Part shown: positions 17,116 through 26,595 of the stretch, piece by piece
How positions within the stretch are numbered: position 1 is the stretch's first letter
Layout: every line of letters starts with the position of its first letter
Assembly: GCA_002839825.1 (NCBI GenBank)
Contig: PGYU01000013.1
Location: forward strand, 1-64,000
Origin: Ignavibacteriae bacterium HGW-Ignavibacteriae-1
Lineage (GTDB): Bacteria > Bacteroidota > Ignavibacteria > Kapaibacteriales > UBA2268
Direction of reading: 5' to 3'
DNA length: 64,000 nucleotides
Translations under genes and position numbers: made by a program
The notes under the pieces: generated by a model
Told to the model about the DNA's origin: nothing
The model's database searches: none
What the model saw: only the letters and a program-made list of their open reading frames with translations

Positions 17116-17128
17116 AAAATATGTTGAT

Positions 17129-18433
17129 ATGAAAAGAATCATTTTTGCTATAATATTATTGCTCCCTATCATAGTTCATTCGCAGCAAATGTACACGCTC
17201 GAAGATTTGGTTCGTGAATCACTTTTGAACAATTATTCGATAAAAATCGGGAAAGTTAGCGAGCAAATCGCAGAGAAAAACGTTAATATCGGCAATGCCG
17301 GAATGTTACCACGCATTGATATTACTCGTTCGTTCCAATATTCTATGACCGACCTCGAGCTACAATTAGCAACAGGACAGCGAATCGGCAGTGTGGATAA
17401 TATCACAACAACCAACAACGCCGGGTTGCAAGTAGGCTTGACTTTGTTTGACGGGCTTGCGATGTTTGCAAATTTTGACAAATTGAAAGATTTACGCGAA
17501 AGGAGCAAAATCGAACTAAAGATAATGATTGAAACCATGACTCGCGAACTTGCTTTGAATTATTTCAATGCCTTGAAGCAAGAATCAAATATGAAGATTT
17601 TGTCCTCAAGTCTTGAATTGCACGATAGGCGAATCGAAAGAATTAGGAATCGAATGGAATTCGGTGCTGCGTTGAATTTGGAATTGCTGCACGTTCAAGT
17701 TGACAAAAACACGGACAGTTCATCATTCATGCAAACCGAATTGGCGTTTACCAATTTCTTGCGAGCATTGAATTATCTAAGCGGAGCAAACATAATCCGC
17801 CAAATTCAACCGGATAGCATTGTAAATTTTGCAAATTTACAAAATATTGAAGCGTTGCGAGAATCAATGTATGAAAACAATGCTACGCTAATGCGCGCCG
17901 TGATTAATAAGGAGATTTCCGAAAAGGATAGAAAGCTCGTTTTGGCGCAATTTTACCCGCGAATTACTGCAACTGCAGGGTATAATTATTCTCGCTCGGA
18001 ATCGGACGCCGGATTTTTCCTTGTCAATCAATCTGAAGGTTTGGCGGCAGGAATCAATCTGCAATGGAATGTGATGGATGGTTCGAGACATATTATCAAT
18101 GCACAAAATTCGAAGTTGATGATTGAAATTCAGGAAATCAATATCGAAATGGTCCGAGCAAATTTAGACATGTTGCTCCATAACATGTATGAAAATTATT
18201 CACGGCGATTGGCTATTTACGAACTCGAACAATCGAACATCGCTATTGCCCAAAGCAACTTCGATCGCACAAGCGAGGAATATGATTTGGGGCGTGCGAC
18301 TTACATTGAGTTTCGCGAAGCACAGCTAAATCTTATGCGAAGTCAGGAGCGAATCAACAACGCCAAATACGATGCAAAATATGCAGAAATAGAATTGCAA
18401 ATCCTTACGGGCACATTTCAAATAGCCGAATAA
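17129..18433 (+). CDS. TolC-family outer-membrane efflux channel
   Basis: A 434-residue outer-membrane channel protein of the tripartite efflux system encoded just upstream. A signal peptide (ending IIVHSQQ) is followed by two related halves rich in long helices (KISEQIAEKNVNIGNAGMLP, RELALNYFNALKQ; then AVINKEISEKDRKLVLAQFYPRI), the usual TolC duplication, with strands in between (GLQVGLTLFDG, AAGINLQWNVMDG). Length is typical. The 13-base gap to the pump gene implies cotranscription. Confidence 0.9.
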   Translation: MKRIIFAIILLLPIIVHSQQMYTLEDLVRESLLNNYSIKIGKVSEQIAEKNVNIGNAGMLPRIDITRSFQYSMTDLELQLATGQRIGSVDNITTTNNAGLQVGLTLFDGLAMFANFDKLKDLRERSKIELKIMIETMTRELALNYFNALKQESNMKILSSSLELHDRRIERIRNRMEFGAALNLELLHVQVDKNTDSSSFMQTELAFTNFLRALNYLSGANIIRQIQPDSIVNFANLQNIEALRESMYENNATLMRAVINKEISEKDRKLVLAQFYPRITATAGYNYSRSESDAGFFLVNQSEGLAAGINLQWNVMDGSRHIINAQNSKLMIEIQEINIEMVRANLDMLLHNMYENYSRRLAIYELEQSNIAIAQSNFDRTSEEYDLGRATYIEFREAQLNLMRSQERINNAKYDAKYAEIELQILTGTFQIAE

Positions 18434-19157
18434 GATTAACACGGAAAATGAGTTATTAAGTCTGAACAACACAACTTGTTCCGAAATTGAATCTGTTGTT
18501 GATGAAATTGCCGAAGCTGCATTATCAAAAGAAGAAAAATCAAACCACCAAACTAAAAAAAAAGCCCTTCGACGAGAGAAAATCAAAGCGATATTTCGGA
18601 AATAAGTGAAATATATAACAGAATTTCGCCATCTGTTCAAAAATCAAACAACATGTTGGTTAAAAATCAAACGCTTACGGATATTCTAAAACACCAATAC
18701 AAGAATTTGCACGTGTTAAAATTAAGCGCTATTCCACGTAGGATAATGCAGTTAGCCACGACTCAGGCTTCAGAGGGGAATTCATCAGCCAAATTGGTGA
18801 TGCATCCTAAATCGCTCGGCACGAAAGTTGTACAAATGAAATAGTGATGAATGTTGTCAAGTTGCAATTGACCGGTGAAAAAAGGGGAGCTCGTAGGCGG
18901 TAGAATCAACGATTGGAATGGTGGAAGTGAGATTACATAGCAAGGGACCGGAACTCGACAACGTGGAATACAAATTGAAATATATGAATGAGCAAGCTAA
19001 TTCGGGCAGACACAATCAAACGGAAAAGGTCAAAAACAGATTTAACGTACTTACAATAATGGAAAATCATCAGAAAGCAGCGGCAGAAACGACAAATTGG
19101 GATGATAACAAGATTTTACGACACGATAACGGTACAATAGTTGAAACATATATCTAA
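18434..19157 (+). pseudogene. fliK: Decayed flagellar hook-length control gene (fliK-like)
   Basis: No single frame spans this stretch, but successive frames give a continuous FliK-like C-terminal region: LVMHPKSLGTKVVQMK, then NVVKLQLTGE, then GGRINDWNGGSE, then a last piece starting near 18918 and ending at a normal stop at 19155-19157. At least three frame changes are needed; one falls at a run of nine A (18555-18563). LVMHPKSLG matches the L.L.P..LG core of the FliK C-terminal domain. An AGGAGG ribosome binding site and flgD follow at once, which is the usual fliK-flgD order. The N-terminal part seems lost. Sequencing errors at homopolymers could explain some, but hardly all, of the breaks. 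Confidence 0.6.
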
Positions 19158-19178
19158 AAAAGTCATCAGGAGGATGCG

Positions 19179-19868
19179 ATGATTAATGAAATATCCGGTG
19201 CAAGCACCGGTTCGAATTCGGTAAAGAAGACGATTAGGAAAAAGCAATCTGCATTAGGACGCGATGAGTATATGAAGTTGCTCACATTTCAAATGCAAGC
19301 GAAAAACCCATTGAAAGCATATGACAATCAGGAATTTGCAGCACAATTGGTGCAATTTTCTCAACTCGAACAATTAATAGACATACGCTCATTACTCGAA
19401 GAACAAATGCTAAGCAATGCGATTTTGACACAAACGATGTCTAATTCTGCATTGCCCGGTATGCTCGGTAAAACAGCTAAAGCTTTTACAAATCAAGTTC
19501 AAGTGAGTGGTGTCAATGACAACATTCTTGGCTTTGAAACACCTTTCAATGTGTCTTACGGCAAGATGACGATTACCGATTCACAAGGTGTCATCGTTAA
19601 AGTTATCAAATTGACCGGCAATATGTTGAATAAAGGCTCACGAATAATTAATTGGGACGGCACAAATTTTAACGGTGATAAAGTGCCGGACGCAGACTAT
19701 AAATTTACAGTAGAACTCTTTGAATCAAACGGTAATGGTTTTTCTGCCGAGACATTCACTAAAGGTAAGATTGACGCCGTAAAATTCAAGAGCGACGGTA
19801 CTAAACTTGTTATCAATGGAATGGAATTGCCTTTGAATGCTATTTCGGATATCACAACAGACAATTAA
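19179..19868 (+). CDS. flgD: Flagellar hook assembly protein FlgD (hook cap)
   Basis: A 229-residue protein with both FlgD parts: the N-terminal region LGRDEYMKLLTFQMQAKNPLKAYDNQEFAAQLVQFSQLEQL (about residues 27-70) and the FlgD Ig-like domain with INWDGTNFNGDKVPDADYKF. FlgD caps the growing flagellar hook and is exported by the flagellar type III system. It has a strong AGGAGG site. The reading frame is intact although its upstream partner is broken, and no other flagellar gene is in the window. Confidence 0.88.
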   Translation: MINEISGASTGSNSVKKTIRKKQSALGRDEYMKLLTFQMQAKNPLKAYDNQEFAAQLVQFSQLEQLIDIRSLLEEQMLSNAILTQTMSNSALPGMLGKTAKAFTNQVQVSGVNDNILGFETPFNVSYGKMTITDSQGVIVKVIKLTGNMLNKGSRIINWDGTNFNGDKVPDADYKFTVELFESNGNGFSAETFTKGKIDAVKFKSDGTKLVINGMELPLNAISDITTDN

Positions 19869-19890
19869 ATTTGCCAAAATTTCTTAAAAC

Positions 19891-19950
19891 AAAATCCCCC
19901 TTAATCCCCCTTTGAAAGGGGGAAAGCGAGCTTGCGAGCAGGGGGATTTT
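19891..19950. repeat. CCCCC/GGGGG palindromic intergenic repeat, copy 2
   Basis: Outer arms AAAATCCCCC and GGGGGATTTT enclose an inner hairpin CCCCCTTT G AAAGGGGG (19906-19922) and a GC-rich GCGAGCTTGCGAGC piece. It lies between the convergent flgD and the minus-strand barrel gene and could serve as a bidirectional terminator. Same layout as the element at 12597-12639. Confidence 0.75.
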
Positions 19951-19975
19951 CATAAATATTTTTAAATCTCTTACA

Positions 19976-20491
19976 TTACCAAGCATATCCCAAAACTACA
20001 CCCAATCCGAATGGACGATATGTGAGACCGCTAATATCGAGAACATTAAAAGTAAGACTTACATAAGGTTCGACTACAAAACCGCCTTCAAAGACCCATT
20101 TGTAAGCAGCTTCTCCGCCAATACTTAATGAAGTACCACCGCTAAATGTAGAATGCTCAAAACTCCAAAAGCCTAAAGATACAGCCGGTCCAAAGCCGAA
20201 ACCTCTCAAAGCTTTATCTTCTTCTTGGAATAAATACCATCTGTATGAACCACCTACACCAAAAGCTGACCAACCCGCAAAACCCCAGTAAAGAGCATCA
20301 ACTGTGAAAGAATTTTCAGCAGTCACTTGTTGCTCGTATTTTGCATTGAAAAATCCAAAAGCTAAACCAATCGGGTTAACACCAATGGATTGGTTGTAAT
20401 TTTTCACAACACGTTGCGCGAACATATCTTGAACGCTTGCCGTCATCAAGATTATCGCAATTGCAAATATTAAAACGTACAATTTCTTCAT
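19976..20491 (-). CDS. Small outer-membrane beta-barrel protein, unknown function
   Basis: A 171-residue protein with a signal peptide (MKKLYVLIFAIAIILMTASV, cleavage likely at MFAQ) and a mature part of alternating strands with many Gly/Phe/Trp/Tyr (GWSAFGVGGSYRWYLF, FGFGPAVSLGFWSF, PFGLGVVLGYAW), ending in an aromatic residue. That is the pattern of an 8-strand barrel. No family name can be given. A GGGGA site precedes the ATG. Confidence 0.6.
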   Translation of the reverse strand: MKKLYVLIFAIAIILMTASVQDMFAQRVVKNYNQSIGVNPIGLAFGFFNAKYEQQVTAENSFTVDALYWGFAGWSAFGVGGSYRWYLFQEEDKALRGFGFGPAVSLGFWSFEHSTFSGGTSLSIGGEAAYKWVFEGGFVVEPYVSLTFNVLDISGLTYRPFGLGVVLGYAW

Positions 20492-20686
20492 AGAATCTCC
20501 CCAAAATTATTTTAACAACATTCATTCTATCAAATACAAATTAAAGTTAAACTTTTGATATATCCAAGTTCTATTTGAAAATTTGTTAAGATTTTTCCAG
20601 CTTAGTCAAAAGAATTTGTTATTCTTTAATATTTTCTTATTTTTACTTTATGAAATTCATTAACATTGTAATTTTAGCAACATTTT

Positions 20687-21232
20687 ATGAAGAAACATTT
20701 CGTAATTATCGTATTATTGGCAATCACATTTATTTCAATCAATGATGCAAATGCCCAAAACAGTTTATTTGGTGTAGATTTGGGTTTGGCTCTTCCTGCC
20801 GGAGGTTTAAACGCCGGAACGGGTTTTGGCATCGAAGCAAAAGGAATTATTCCGATGAAAAAACATCCGTACATCGCTTTCGGAATAGGTGTGGGTTATT
20901 ATTGGTGGGGTGAGAAAAAAATCTCCGGATATGACAACAGTCGAAGCAATATACCAATATCGGCAACCTTGATGTTGTTTGTTTCACAGAACCCAATCCG
21001 GTTATATTTTGGTTCAGACTTTTCGATGAACTTCATGTCTATTACATCTGAATCATGGTTTAGTGGTGTCAAAGGATCCAGAACTGACCAACACTTTGGC
21101 TTTGCTCCACTTTTTGGTATAATTGCACCTATCGGTGACAACACTAATATCATAGGCACTATGAAGTACAATCTTATCTTAATAGACGAAACTTTTAACT
21201 TCCTTTCTTTGCGCGTTGGCTTAACGTTTTAG
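20687..21232 (+). CDS. Outer-membrane beta-barrel protein (porin-like family), unknown function
   Basis: A 181-residue exported protein: signal peptide to about residue 23 (SINDANAQ) and then strands such as SLFGVDLGLALPAGGLNAG, YIAFGIGVGYYWWG and LNFLSLRVGLTF, ending in Phe as barrels often do. It is divergent from the barrel gene at 19976-20491 across a 195-base gap, but the two are not obviously alike. The minus-strand ORF at 20674-20874 is its shadow. Confidence 0.6.
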   Translation: MKKHFVIIVLLAITFISINDANAQNSLFGVDLGLALPAGGLNAGTGFGIEAKGIIPMKKHPYIAFGIGVGYYWWGEKKISGYDNSRSNIPISATLMLFVSQNPIRLYFGSDFSMNFMSITSESWFSGVKGSRTDQHFGFAPLFGIIAPIGDNTNIIGTMKYNLILIDETFNFLSLRVGLTF

Positions 21233-21305
21233 TTAGATGGAATCTCGCGGTGGGTGTAGATATTAATAATTGTGAATAATTTAACCATTTAGATATAGGT
21301 GTAAT

Positions 21306-22076
21306 ATGCTTAGAGTTTTAAAAAATCTTTTAAAGTTTTTATTAGCCACATTGATTTTGATTAGTTGTTCTTCATCAAATTTTTATTACCAACTTTACGA
21401 AATTGACTCAAATGACCTGAAAATTTCACAAGAAAAAGTAGAGTATGAAAATTCTGATGTCATGTTAACATTTGATTTTTGGGCGCAGAATGGTAAATCT
21501 AACATACAGATTTACAACAAGACTGATTATGATGTCATAATTGACTTAGAGCATTCACATCTCATTGTTAATAATTTAGCTGTACCTTATTATGAGGAAC
21601 GTGTGCATTCTTATAGTGATACAAAATCAGAAGAAAAAACAGAAAATACTTCTAAAGGTTCTGCTGTTTCTTCCGAGTATATGTCAACATCTACAGTAGA
21701 AATACCTGCAACCAAAAAGATTATTATTCCCCCAAAGTCATTTAAGATGATAAATGGCTTAGAACTTAATAATCAGCTTAACATGAATTGCAATTTAATT
21801 AGGTATCCAAGTCGAAGGGAGATTAATACTCAATATTTCCAAGAGGCACATTCGCCATATGTTTATCGTAATATTTTAACATATAGTCTTATGGAATCAG
21901 TGCCTGTCACAAAAAAAGTTGAAAATAGGTTTTGGGTCTCATCTATAACGAATTATCCGATAAATGAATTTATTGGTTGGAGAAAATCAATCATTTGCGA
22001 AACAGAATATTCATCATTAGTTTTCAAGCATCACCTTTCAAGAAGATTTTATATTGAGTATTTAAGAACATACTAA
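21306..22076 (+). CDS. Predicted lipoprotein, unknown function
   Basis: A 256-residue protein with a lipoprotein signal: a hydrophobic stretch FLLATLILIS followed by C at about residue 21 (LISC lipobox) and Ser residues. The remainder is a mixed beta-rich domain (IQIYNKTDYDVIIDLEHSHLIVNN) with a Ser/Thr/Glu-rich insert near residues 100-125 (SDTKSEEKTENTSKGSAVS). I recognise no family. It stands alone between a barrel gene and the convergent mscS. Confidence 0.6.
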   Translation: MLRVLKNLLKFLLATLILISCSSSNFYYQLYEIDSNDLKISQEKVEYENSDVMLTFDFWAQNGKSNIQIYNKTDYDVIIDLEHSHLIVNNLAVPYYEERVHSYSDTKSEEKTENTSKGSAVSSEYMSTSTVEIPATKKIIIPPKSFKMINGLELNNQLNMNCNLIRYPSRREINTQYFQEAHSPYVYRNILTYSLMESVPVTKKVENRFWVSSITNYPINEFIGWRKSIICETEYSSLVFKHHLSRRFYIEYLRTY

Positions 22077-22091
22077 GTTTATACAAAAAAT

Positions 22092-22916
22092 CTAATCATT
22101 TACGGCTTTCTTCAAATGCAAATCCATCTGCGGAAACGGAATAGTCAGCCCTTTCTTAGGGAAAGTGTTGTAAACTTTCTCGTGCATATCGAAATAAATA
22201 TTCCAATAATCTTCACTTTTGCACCACACTCTTACAGTGAAATCAACTGAACTATTATTGAGCTTCGATAAAGCAATCAATGGTTCGGGTTCAGGCAGAA
22301 CTCGGTCATCTTCGGCAATTAGGCTCTGAAGAGTCTCGCGTGCTACTTCGGCGCTATCACCGTACGAAATCGAAAAGAGCATATCCACTCTGCGTTCAGT
22401 CTCGTGAGTGAAATTTATCAGTGATGAATTAGCCAAATTTCCGTTCGGCAAAAAGACTACGCGATTATCGAATGTTTTTAATAATGTGTTGAAAATCTGG
22501 ATTTCGTAAACTGTACCGATATATCCCTGAGTTTCGATTACATCGCCTACCCTGAATGGTTTGAACATGAGTATCATTACACCACCGGAAAAATTCTGCA
22601 ATGTGCCGGATAGCGACATCCCAATAGCCAAACCCGCTGCACCCAACAATGCTATAAACGAGGTCATCTCAAATCCGAGCATGGATGCAACTGAAATAAT
22701 CAACAAGACTCTGAGCAAGATATTTAATAATGTTCGCAGAAATGGACGCAAAGACGGGTCAATATGCTTTGCTTCTAAAATTCTGCCTAATGCTTTGCCC
22801 ACAAATTTTATGAGCCACAATCCAATAATTAAAGTCGGAATAGCGACGAGTAATTTCAACCCGTAGATTACTGCAATTTCTGATAAATAATTGACTAAAC
22901 TGTTAATGTTGTCCAT
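22092..22916 (-). CDS. Small-conductance mechanosensitive channel, MscS family
   Basis: A 274-residue inner-membrane channel that opens on membrane tension to release osmolytes. Three N-terminal helices are seen (about residues 13-35, 60-85, 88-120); the third carries GAAGLAIGMSLSGTLQNFSGG, the pore-lining Gly/Ala pattern of MscS. The beta domain follows with FKPFRVGDVIETQGYIGTV and LPNGNLANSSLINFT, both typical. Length matches E. coli MscS (286). It is the only gene in its unit, downstream of and codirectional with polA. Confidence 0.93.
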   Translation of the reverse strand: MDNINSLVNYLSEIAVIYGLKLLVAIPTLIIGLWLIKFVGKALGRILEAKHIDPSLRPFLRTLLNILLRVLLIISVASMLGFEMTSFIALLGAAGLAIGMSLSGTLQNFSGGVMILMFKPFRVGDVIETQGYIGTVYEIQIFNTLLKTFDNRVVFLPNGNLANSSLINFTHETERRVDMLFSISYGDSAEVARETLQSLIAEDDRVLPEPEPLIALSKLNNSSVDFTVRVWCKSEDYWNIYFDMHEKVYNTFPKKGLTIPFPQMDLHLKKAVND

Positions 22917-23096
22917 TTACTTCCCGTGATATTTCAAAATATTTTTTATTAAACGATACCTATACAATGTTGCAATATATAGTTTGTGAGGCGAAATGTC
23001 AAATCAAAGGTGGACAGTCTGATAATCTCGGTGGTATCTCAAATCGTTTGACTTCGCAAGAAGAATTAATCACAAAAATGCTCTTCCTCCGAATTT

Positions 23097-25898
23097 TTAA
23101 TGTGCTTCGAGCCAATTTGAGCCGATTCCTGTTTCCACAATTACAGGAACTTCGCCCAATGTTAGAGCCGAGCTCATTTTATCAATCACAAGTGATTTGA
23201 TTTCGTCAATTTCACTTTTCTGCACTTCGAAGACAAGTTCGTCATGGACTTGGAGCAACATCTTAGAATTATATTTATTTTTGGCAAATTCATTGTGAAT
23301 CGTAATCATTGCGATTTTGAGCATATCACTTGCTGTGCCTTGAATTGGCAAATTGATTGCGGCACGTTCGGCAGCATTTCGCAAATTGAAATTCTTGTTG
23401 TCAATATCCGGGAAATACCGTCGGCGACCGCACAAAGTCTCTGCGTAGCCGTGTTTGCGAGTGAATTCTACAGTTAAATCCATATATTTTTTAATTCCTG
23501 CATATTTTGTGAAATAATTATCAATTATTTCCTTTGCTTCGGAGCGGGATAAGCTCAATCGCTGAGCCAAACCAAAACTTCCAAGCCCGTACATAATCCC
23601 GAAATTTACCGTTTTTGCAATTCGACGCATATCCTGATTCACTTCCGATATTGGCTTGCCGAACAGCACTGAAGCCGTTGCGGAGTGAATATCATGATTT
23701 TGGCGGAAGCTATCAATCATTTGCTCGTCGCCACAAATGTGAGCCATAATCCTCAACTCAATTTGTGAATAATCCGCAGACAATATCACGTAATCATCAT
23801 TTTTAGCTATAAAAGCCTTACGGATTTCCTTACCTTTGTCCGTTCTGATGGGAATATTCTGCAAATTCGGGTCAGTTGACGAAAGTCGCCCGGTGCTCGC
23901 CACAGTTTGGTTGTAAGTAGTGTGAATTCTGCCCGTAGTCTTGTTTATCAATCTTGGGAGCGAGTCCACATAAGTTGATTTCAATTTCTGGATTTGACGA
24001 TATTCGACGATATACGATGCAATCGGATATGATAAGGAAAGTTCGTTCAGCACCTGAACGTCTGTGCTATAGCCGGTTTTATTTTTTTTGATTGGCGGAA
24101 TTTGCATTTTTTCAAATAAAATTTCAGCTAATTGTTTGGGCGAATCAATATTGAATTCGATTCCTGCTTCTGCAAAAATCAACCTTTGCAAATCTGCGGC
24201 TTCAATTTCGATTTGTTTCGATACTTCAAGCAATGCACTTGTATCAATGCAAATGCCGTTCGCCTCCATTTGCGTCAGCACTTCAATCAGCGGAAATTCG
24301 ATATTATGCGCCAAATCGAACAGCTTTTTGTCCTTTGCTAATGCTTCGTCCAATTTTGCATAAAGTCGTAGCGCCAAATCGGCATCTTCTGAAGCATAAT
24401 CCTTGATGATTTCAGGGTCCACATCGCTCATGGAAATTTGCTCAGATTTTTTCTCACCAATTAACGAACTGATTGGAATCGGTTCGTAATTCAACCATTT
24501 TTTAGACAAATCATTCAGATTGTGCTTTTGGTCAGGGTCTAAAACGTAGGATGCCACCATGGAATCGAACGCAATAGGTGATAAATCAACACCGTGACGT
24601 TTCATGATACTCATGTCAAATTTGATGTTTTGACCACACTTTTTGATATTCGGATTTGTCAAAATCGGAGCAAGTTTGGAAATTGCGAGGTTTACGGGGA
24701 TTTGATTGTCGCGTCGTGGTGCGGGCTTTTTCTCGGAGAAGAGATTTGAACTGTATTCAGGCAAATTATCCTCATCATAATAAACCGGAATATAGCATCC
24801 GGTAAATTCGGCAATGGAAATCGCGATGCCTACGATGTTGCAAGTCGCACGGTCTAATCCTGTGGTTTCGAGGTCGAAAGAGAGTGTATTTGCGCGTGAT
24901 AATTCCGCAATCAAAGCATCTAATTTTTCGATTGAATCAATCAAGCGGTAATCCTTGTCAATACTGCCAAAGTTATCATGCTGCTTTTGCTCAATCTCAT
25001 GAGTGACATTGAGCCAAATTTCGGGATTGCTTTTTCTCCGCCATTTCTCGCGAATAGTATTGAAACCTGCTTCCGCGAATAATTTGTCCAATTCGATAAA
25101 TTGCGTTTCGCCCTTTTTCAAATCTTCCAAACTCGGCTCGAGTTGCATATTTGTATCAATAGTAACAAGCTCTTTAGAAAGCATTGCCATTTCTCTTTCA
25201 CCTTCGAGTTTTGTTCGGACGGATAGTTTCTCGATTTTATCCAAATTTTCGTATATTGCTTCAACGCTGCCGAACTCGACTACAAGAGGAATCGCCGTTT
25301 TTTCACCAATCCCTTTCACACCCGGCACATTATCGGAAGCATCTCCAATCAATGCCAGCACGTCAATCACTTGGTCGGGACGGACACCGAATTTTTCTTT
25401 AACTTCATTAATCCCGACGTATTCAAAGTCTTCGCCTTTGCGTCCGGGTTTCATTAGCGTTACTTTCTCGTCCACGAGTTGGTAATAGTCCTTGTCCGAC
25501 GTTACGCAGACAGCTTGCCAATCATTTGCAGATGCATTTTTGGCGATTGTCCCGATTATATCATCGGCTTCAAATCGAGCGATTTCGATGCATTTGATGC
25601 CAACGAATTCCAAGAATTGTTTGATTCGTGGCAATTGTGGGATTAATTCTTCGGGAAATTCTGCACGATTTGCTTTATATGCTTCGTAACGTTCGTGCCG
25701 AAAGGTTGGTTCTGCACGGTCGAAAGCTACGGAAATGTATTCGGGGTTTTCTCGCTCCAAAAGCGACGAAATCATGTTTGTAAAGCCAAAGAGCGCCCCC
25801 GTGGGTTCGCCCGATGGTGATTTCAAACCGGATTTTATCATTGCATGATGCGCCCTAAAGACCAAGGACATGCCGTCTATTAAAAATAATTTATTCAA
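23097..25898 (-). CDS. polA: DNA polymerase I
   Basis: A 933-residue three-domain polymerase for repair and Okazaki-fragment processing. Residues about 1-290 are the 5'-3' exonuclease (FLIDGMSLVFRAHHA, VTSDKDYYQLV). About 320-530 are the 3'-5' proofreading domain with SFDLETTGLD (Exo I), NIKFDMSIMKRHG (Exo II) and YASEDADLA (Exo III), so proofreading looks intact. The polymerase domain carries motif A ADYSQIELRIMAH, motif B RRIAKTVNFGIMYGLG and motif C LQVHDELVFEV. The start is a TTG at 25898; no better ATG is in frame just upstream. Divergent from purN. Confidence 0.96.
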   Translation of the reverse strand: MNKLFLIDGMSLVFRAHHAMIKSGLKSPSGEPTGALFGFTNMISSLLERENPEYISVAFDRAEPTFRHERYEAYKANRAEFPEELIPQLPRIKQFLEFVGIKCIEIARFEADDIIGTIAKNASANDWQAVCVTSDKDYYQLVDEKVTLMKPGRKGEDFEYVGINEVKEKFGVRPDQVIDVLALIGDASDNVPGVKGIGEKTAIPLVVEFGSVEAIYENLDKIEKLSVRTKLEGEREMAMLSKELVTIDTNMQLEPSLEDLKKGETQFIELDKLFAEAGFNTIREKWRRKSNPEIWLNVTHEIEQKQHDNFGSIDKDYRLIDSIEKLDALIAELSRANTLSFDLETTGLDRATCNIVGIAISIAEFTGCYIPVYYDEDNLPEYSSNLFSEKKPAPRRDNQIPVNLAISKLAPILTNPNIKKCGQNIKFDMSIMKRHGVDLSPIAFDSMVASYVLDPDQKHNLNDLSKKWLNYEPIPISSLIGEKKSEQISMSDVDPEIIKDYASEDADLALRLYAKLDEALAKDKKLFDLAHNIEFPLIEVLTQMEANGICIDTSALLEVSKQIEIEAADLQRLIFAEAGIEFNIDSPKQLAEILFEKMQIPPIKKNKTGYSTDVQVLNELSLSYPIASYIVEYRQIQKLKSTYVDSLPRLINKTTGRIHTTYNQTVASTGRLSSTDPNLQNIPIRTDKGKEIRKAFIAKNDDYVILSADYSQIELRIMAHICGDEQMIDSFRQNHDIHSATASVLFGKPISEVNQDMRRIAKTVNFGIMYGLGSFGLAQRLSLSRSEAKEIIDNYFTKYAGIKKYMDLTVEFTRKHGYAETLCGRRRYFPDIDNKNFNLRNAAERAAINLPIQGTASDMLKIAMITIHNEFAKNKYNSKMLLQVHDELVFEVQKSEIDEIKSLVIDKMSSALTLGEVPVIVETGIGSNWLEAH

Positions 25899-25956
25899 TT
25901 TCGTGTTTACTCGCTTTATTCAAAATTCGATAGAAAGAAATTTCAAAATATTATTG

Positions 25957-25964
25957 TAATTTTG
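25957..25964 (+). promoter_or_regulatory. -7-like element upstream of purN
   Basis: TAATTTTG fits TAnnTTTG and lies 35 bases before the purN ATG. A convincing TTG box at the usual distance is lacking. Confidence 0.3.
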
Positions 25965-25998
25965 GGATATATTAGATTAACAATTTACGCAAATAAAA

Positions 25999-26595
25999 AT
26001 GAGTTTAAGAATAGCGTTTTTTGCATCACATGGCGGAAGCAATATGCAAGCAATTATTGATGCCATAAAATCAGGCGAAACTGATGCAGTTGCCGCATTA
26101 GTGATTTCGAATAATTCTGAAAGCGGAGCGATTGAAAGAGCCAAAAAAGAAGGAATTCCTTTCAGTCACATCAGTTCCAAAACGCATCCTGACGAAAACG
26201 AGCGAATCTCGACAATGATTGAAAAATTAGATGAGTGCAATATTGATTTGATAATTTTAGCCGGATATATGAAAAAAATCCCAAGTCAAATTATCGAGCA
26301 CGTCGGTGGGCGAGTTTTGAATATTCACCCGGCATTACTGCCCAAATTTGGTGGCGAAGGAATGTACGGAATGAACGTTCACAAGGCTGTCATCGAATCC
26401 GGCGAGACTGTTTCGGGGGCAACGGTTCATCTTGTGGATTCGGAATATGACCGCGGCAGAATTTTGATGCAAAAGGAAGTGCCCGTTCTTGCCGATGACA
26501 CGCCTGAAACACTTGCTGCAAGGGTGCTTGTAGCAGAGCATTTACTATATAAAGAGACATTGAAAAAAATAATTTCAGGTGATATAATTATCTGA
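25999..26595 (+). CDS. purN: Phosphoribosylglycinamide formyltransferase (10-formyl-THF dependent)
   Basis: PurN transfers a formyl group from 10-formyltetrahydrofolate to GAR, the third step of purine synthesis, in the cytoplasm. The 198-residue protein has the N-terminal phosphate loop FFASHGGSNMQAII, and the catalytic Asn/His in LNIHPALLPKFGG and Asp in HLVDSEYDRG. Its last 8 bases overlap the end of the convergent subtilase gene. No other pur gene is nearby. Confidence 0.95.
   Translation: MSLRIAFFASHGGSNMQAIIDAIKSGETDAVAALVISNNSESGAIERAKKEGIPFSHISSKTHPDENERISTMIEKLDECNIDLIILAGYMKKIPSQIIEHVGGRVLNIHPALLPKFGGEGMYGMNVHKAVIESGETVSGATVHLVDSEYDRGRILMQKEVPVLADDTPETLAARVLVAEHLLYKETLKKIISGDIII

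Noticed and set aside
18653-18844. Separate 63-residue gene
   Set aside because: It is one of the frames of the decayed fliK-like gene and continues in other frames on both sides.
18918-19157. Separate 79-residue gene
   Set aside because: It is the last piece of the fliK-like pseudogene, reached by a frame change from the preceding piece; it has no ribosome binding site of its own.
22967-23200. Plus-strand 77-residue ORF between mscS and polA
   Set aside because: Half of it lies over the 3' end of polA on the other strand; no recognisable protein and no ribosome binding site.
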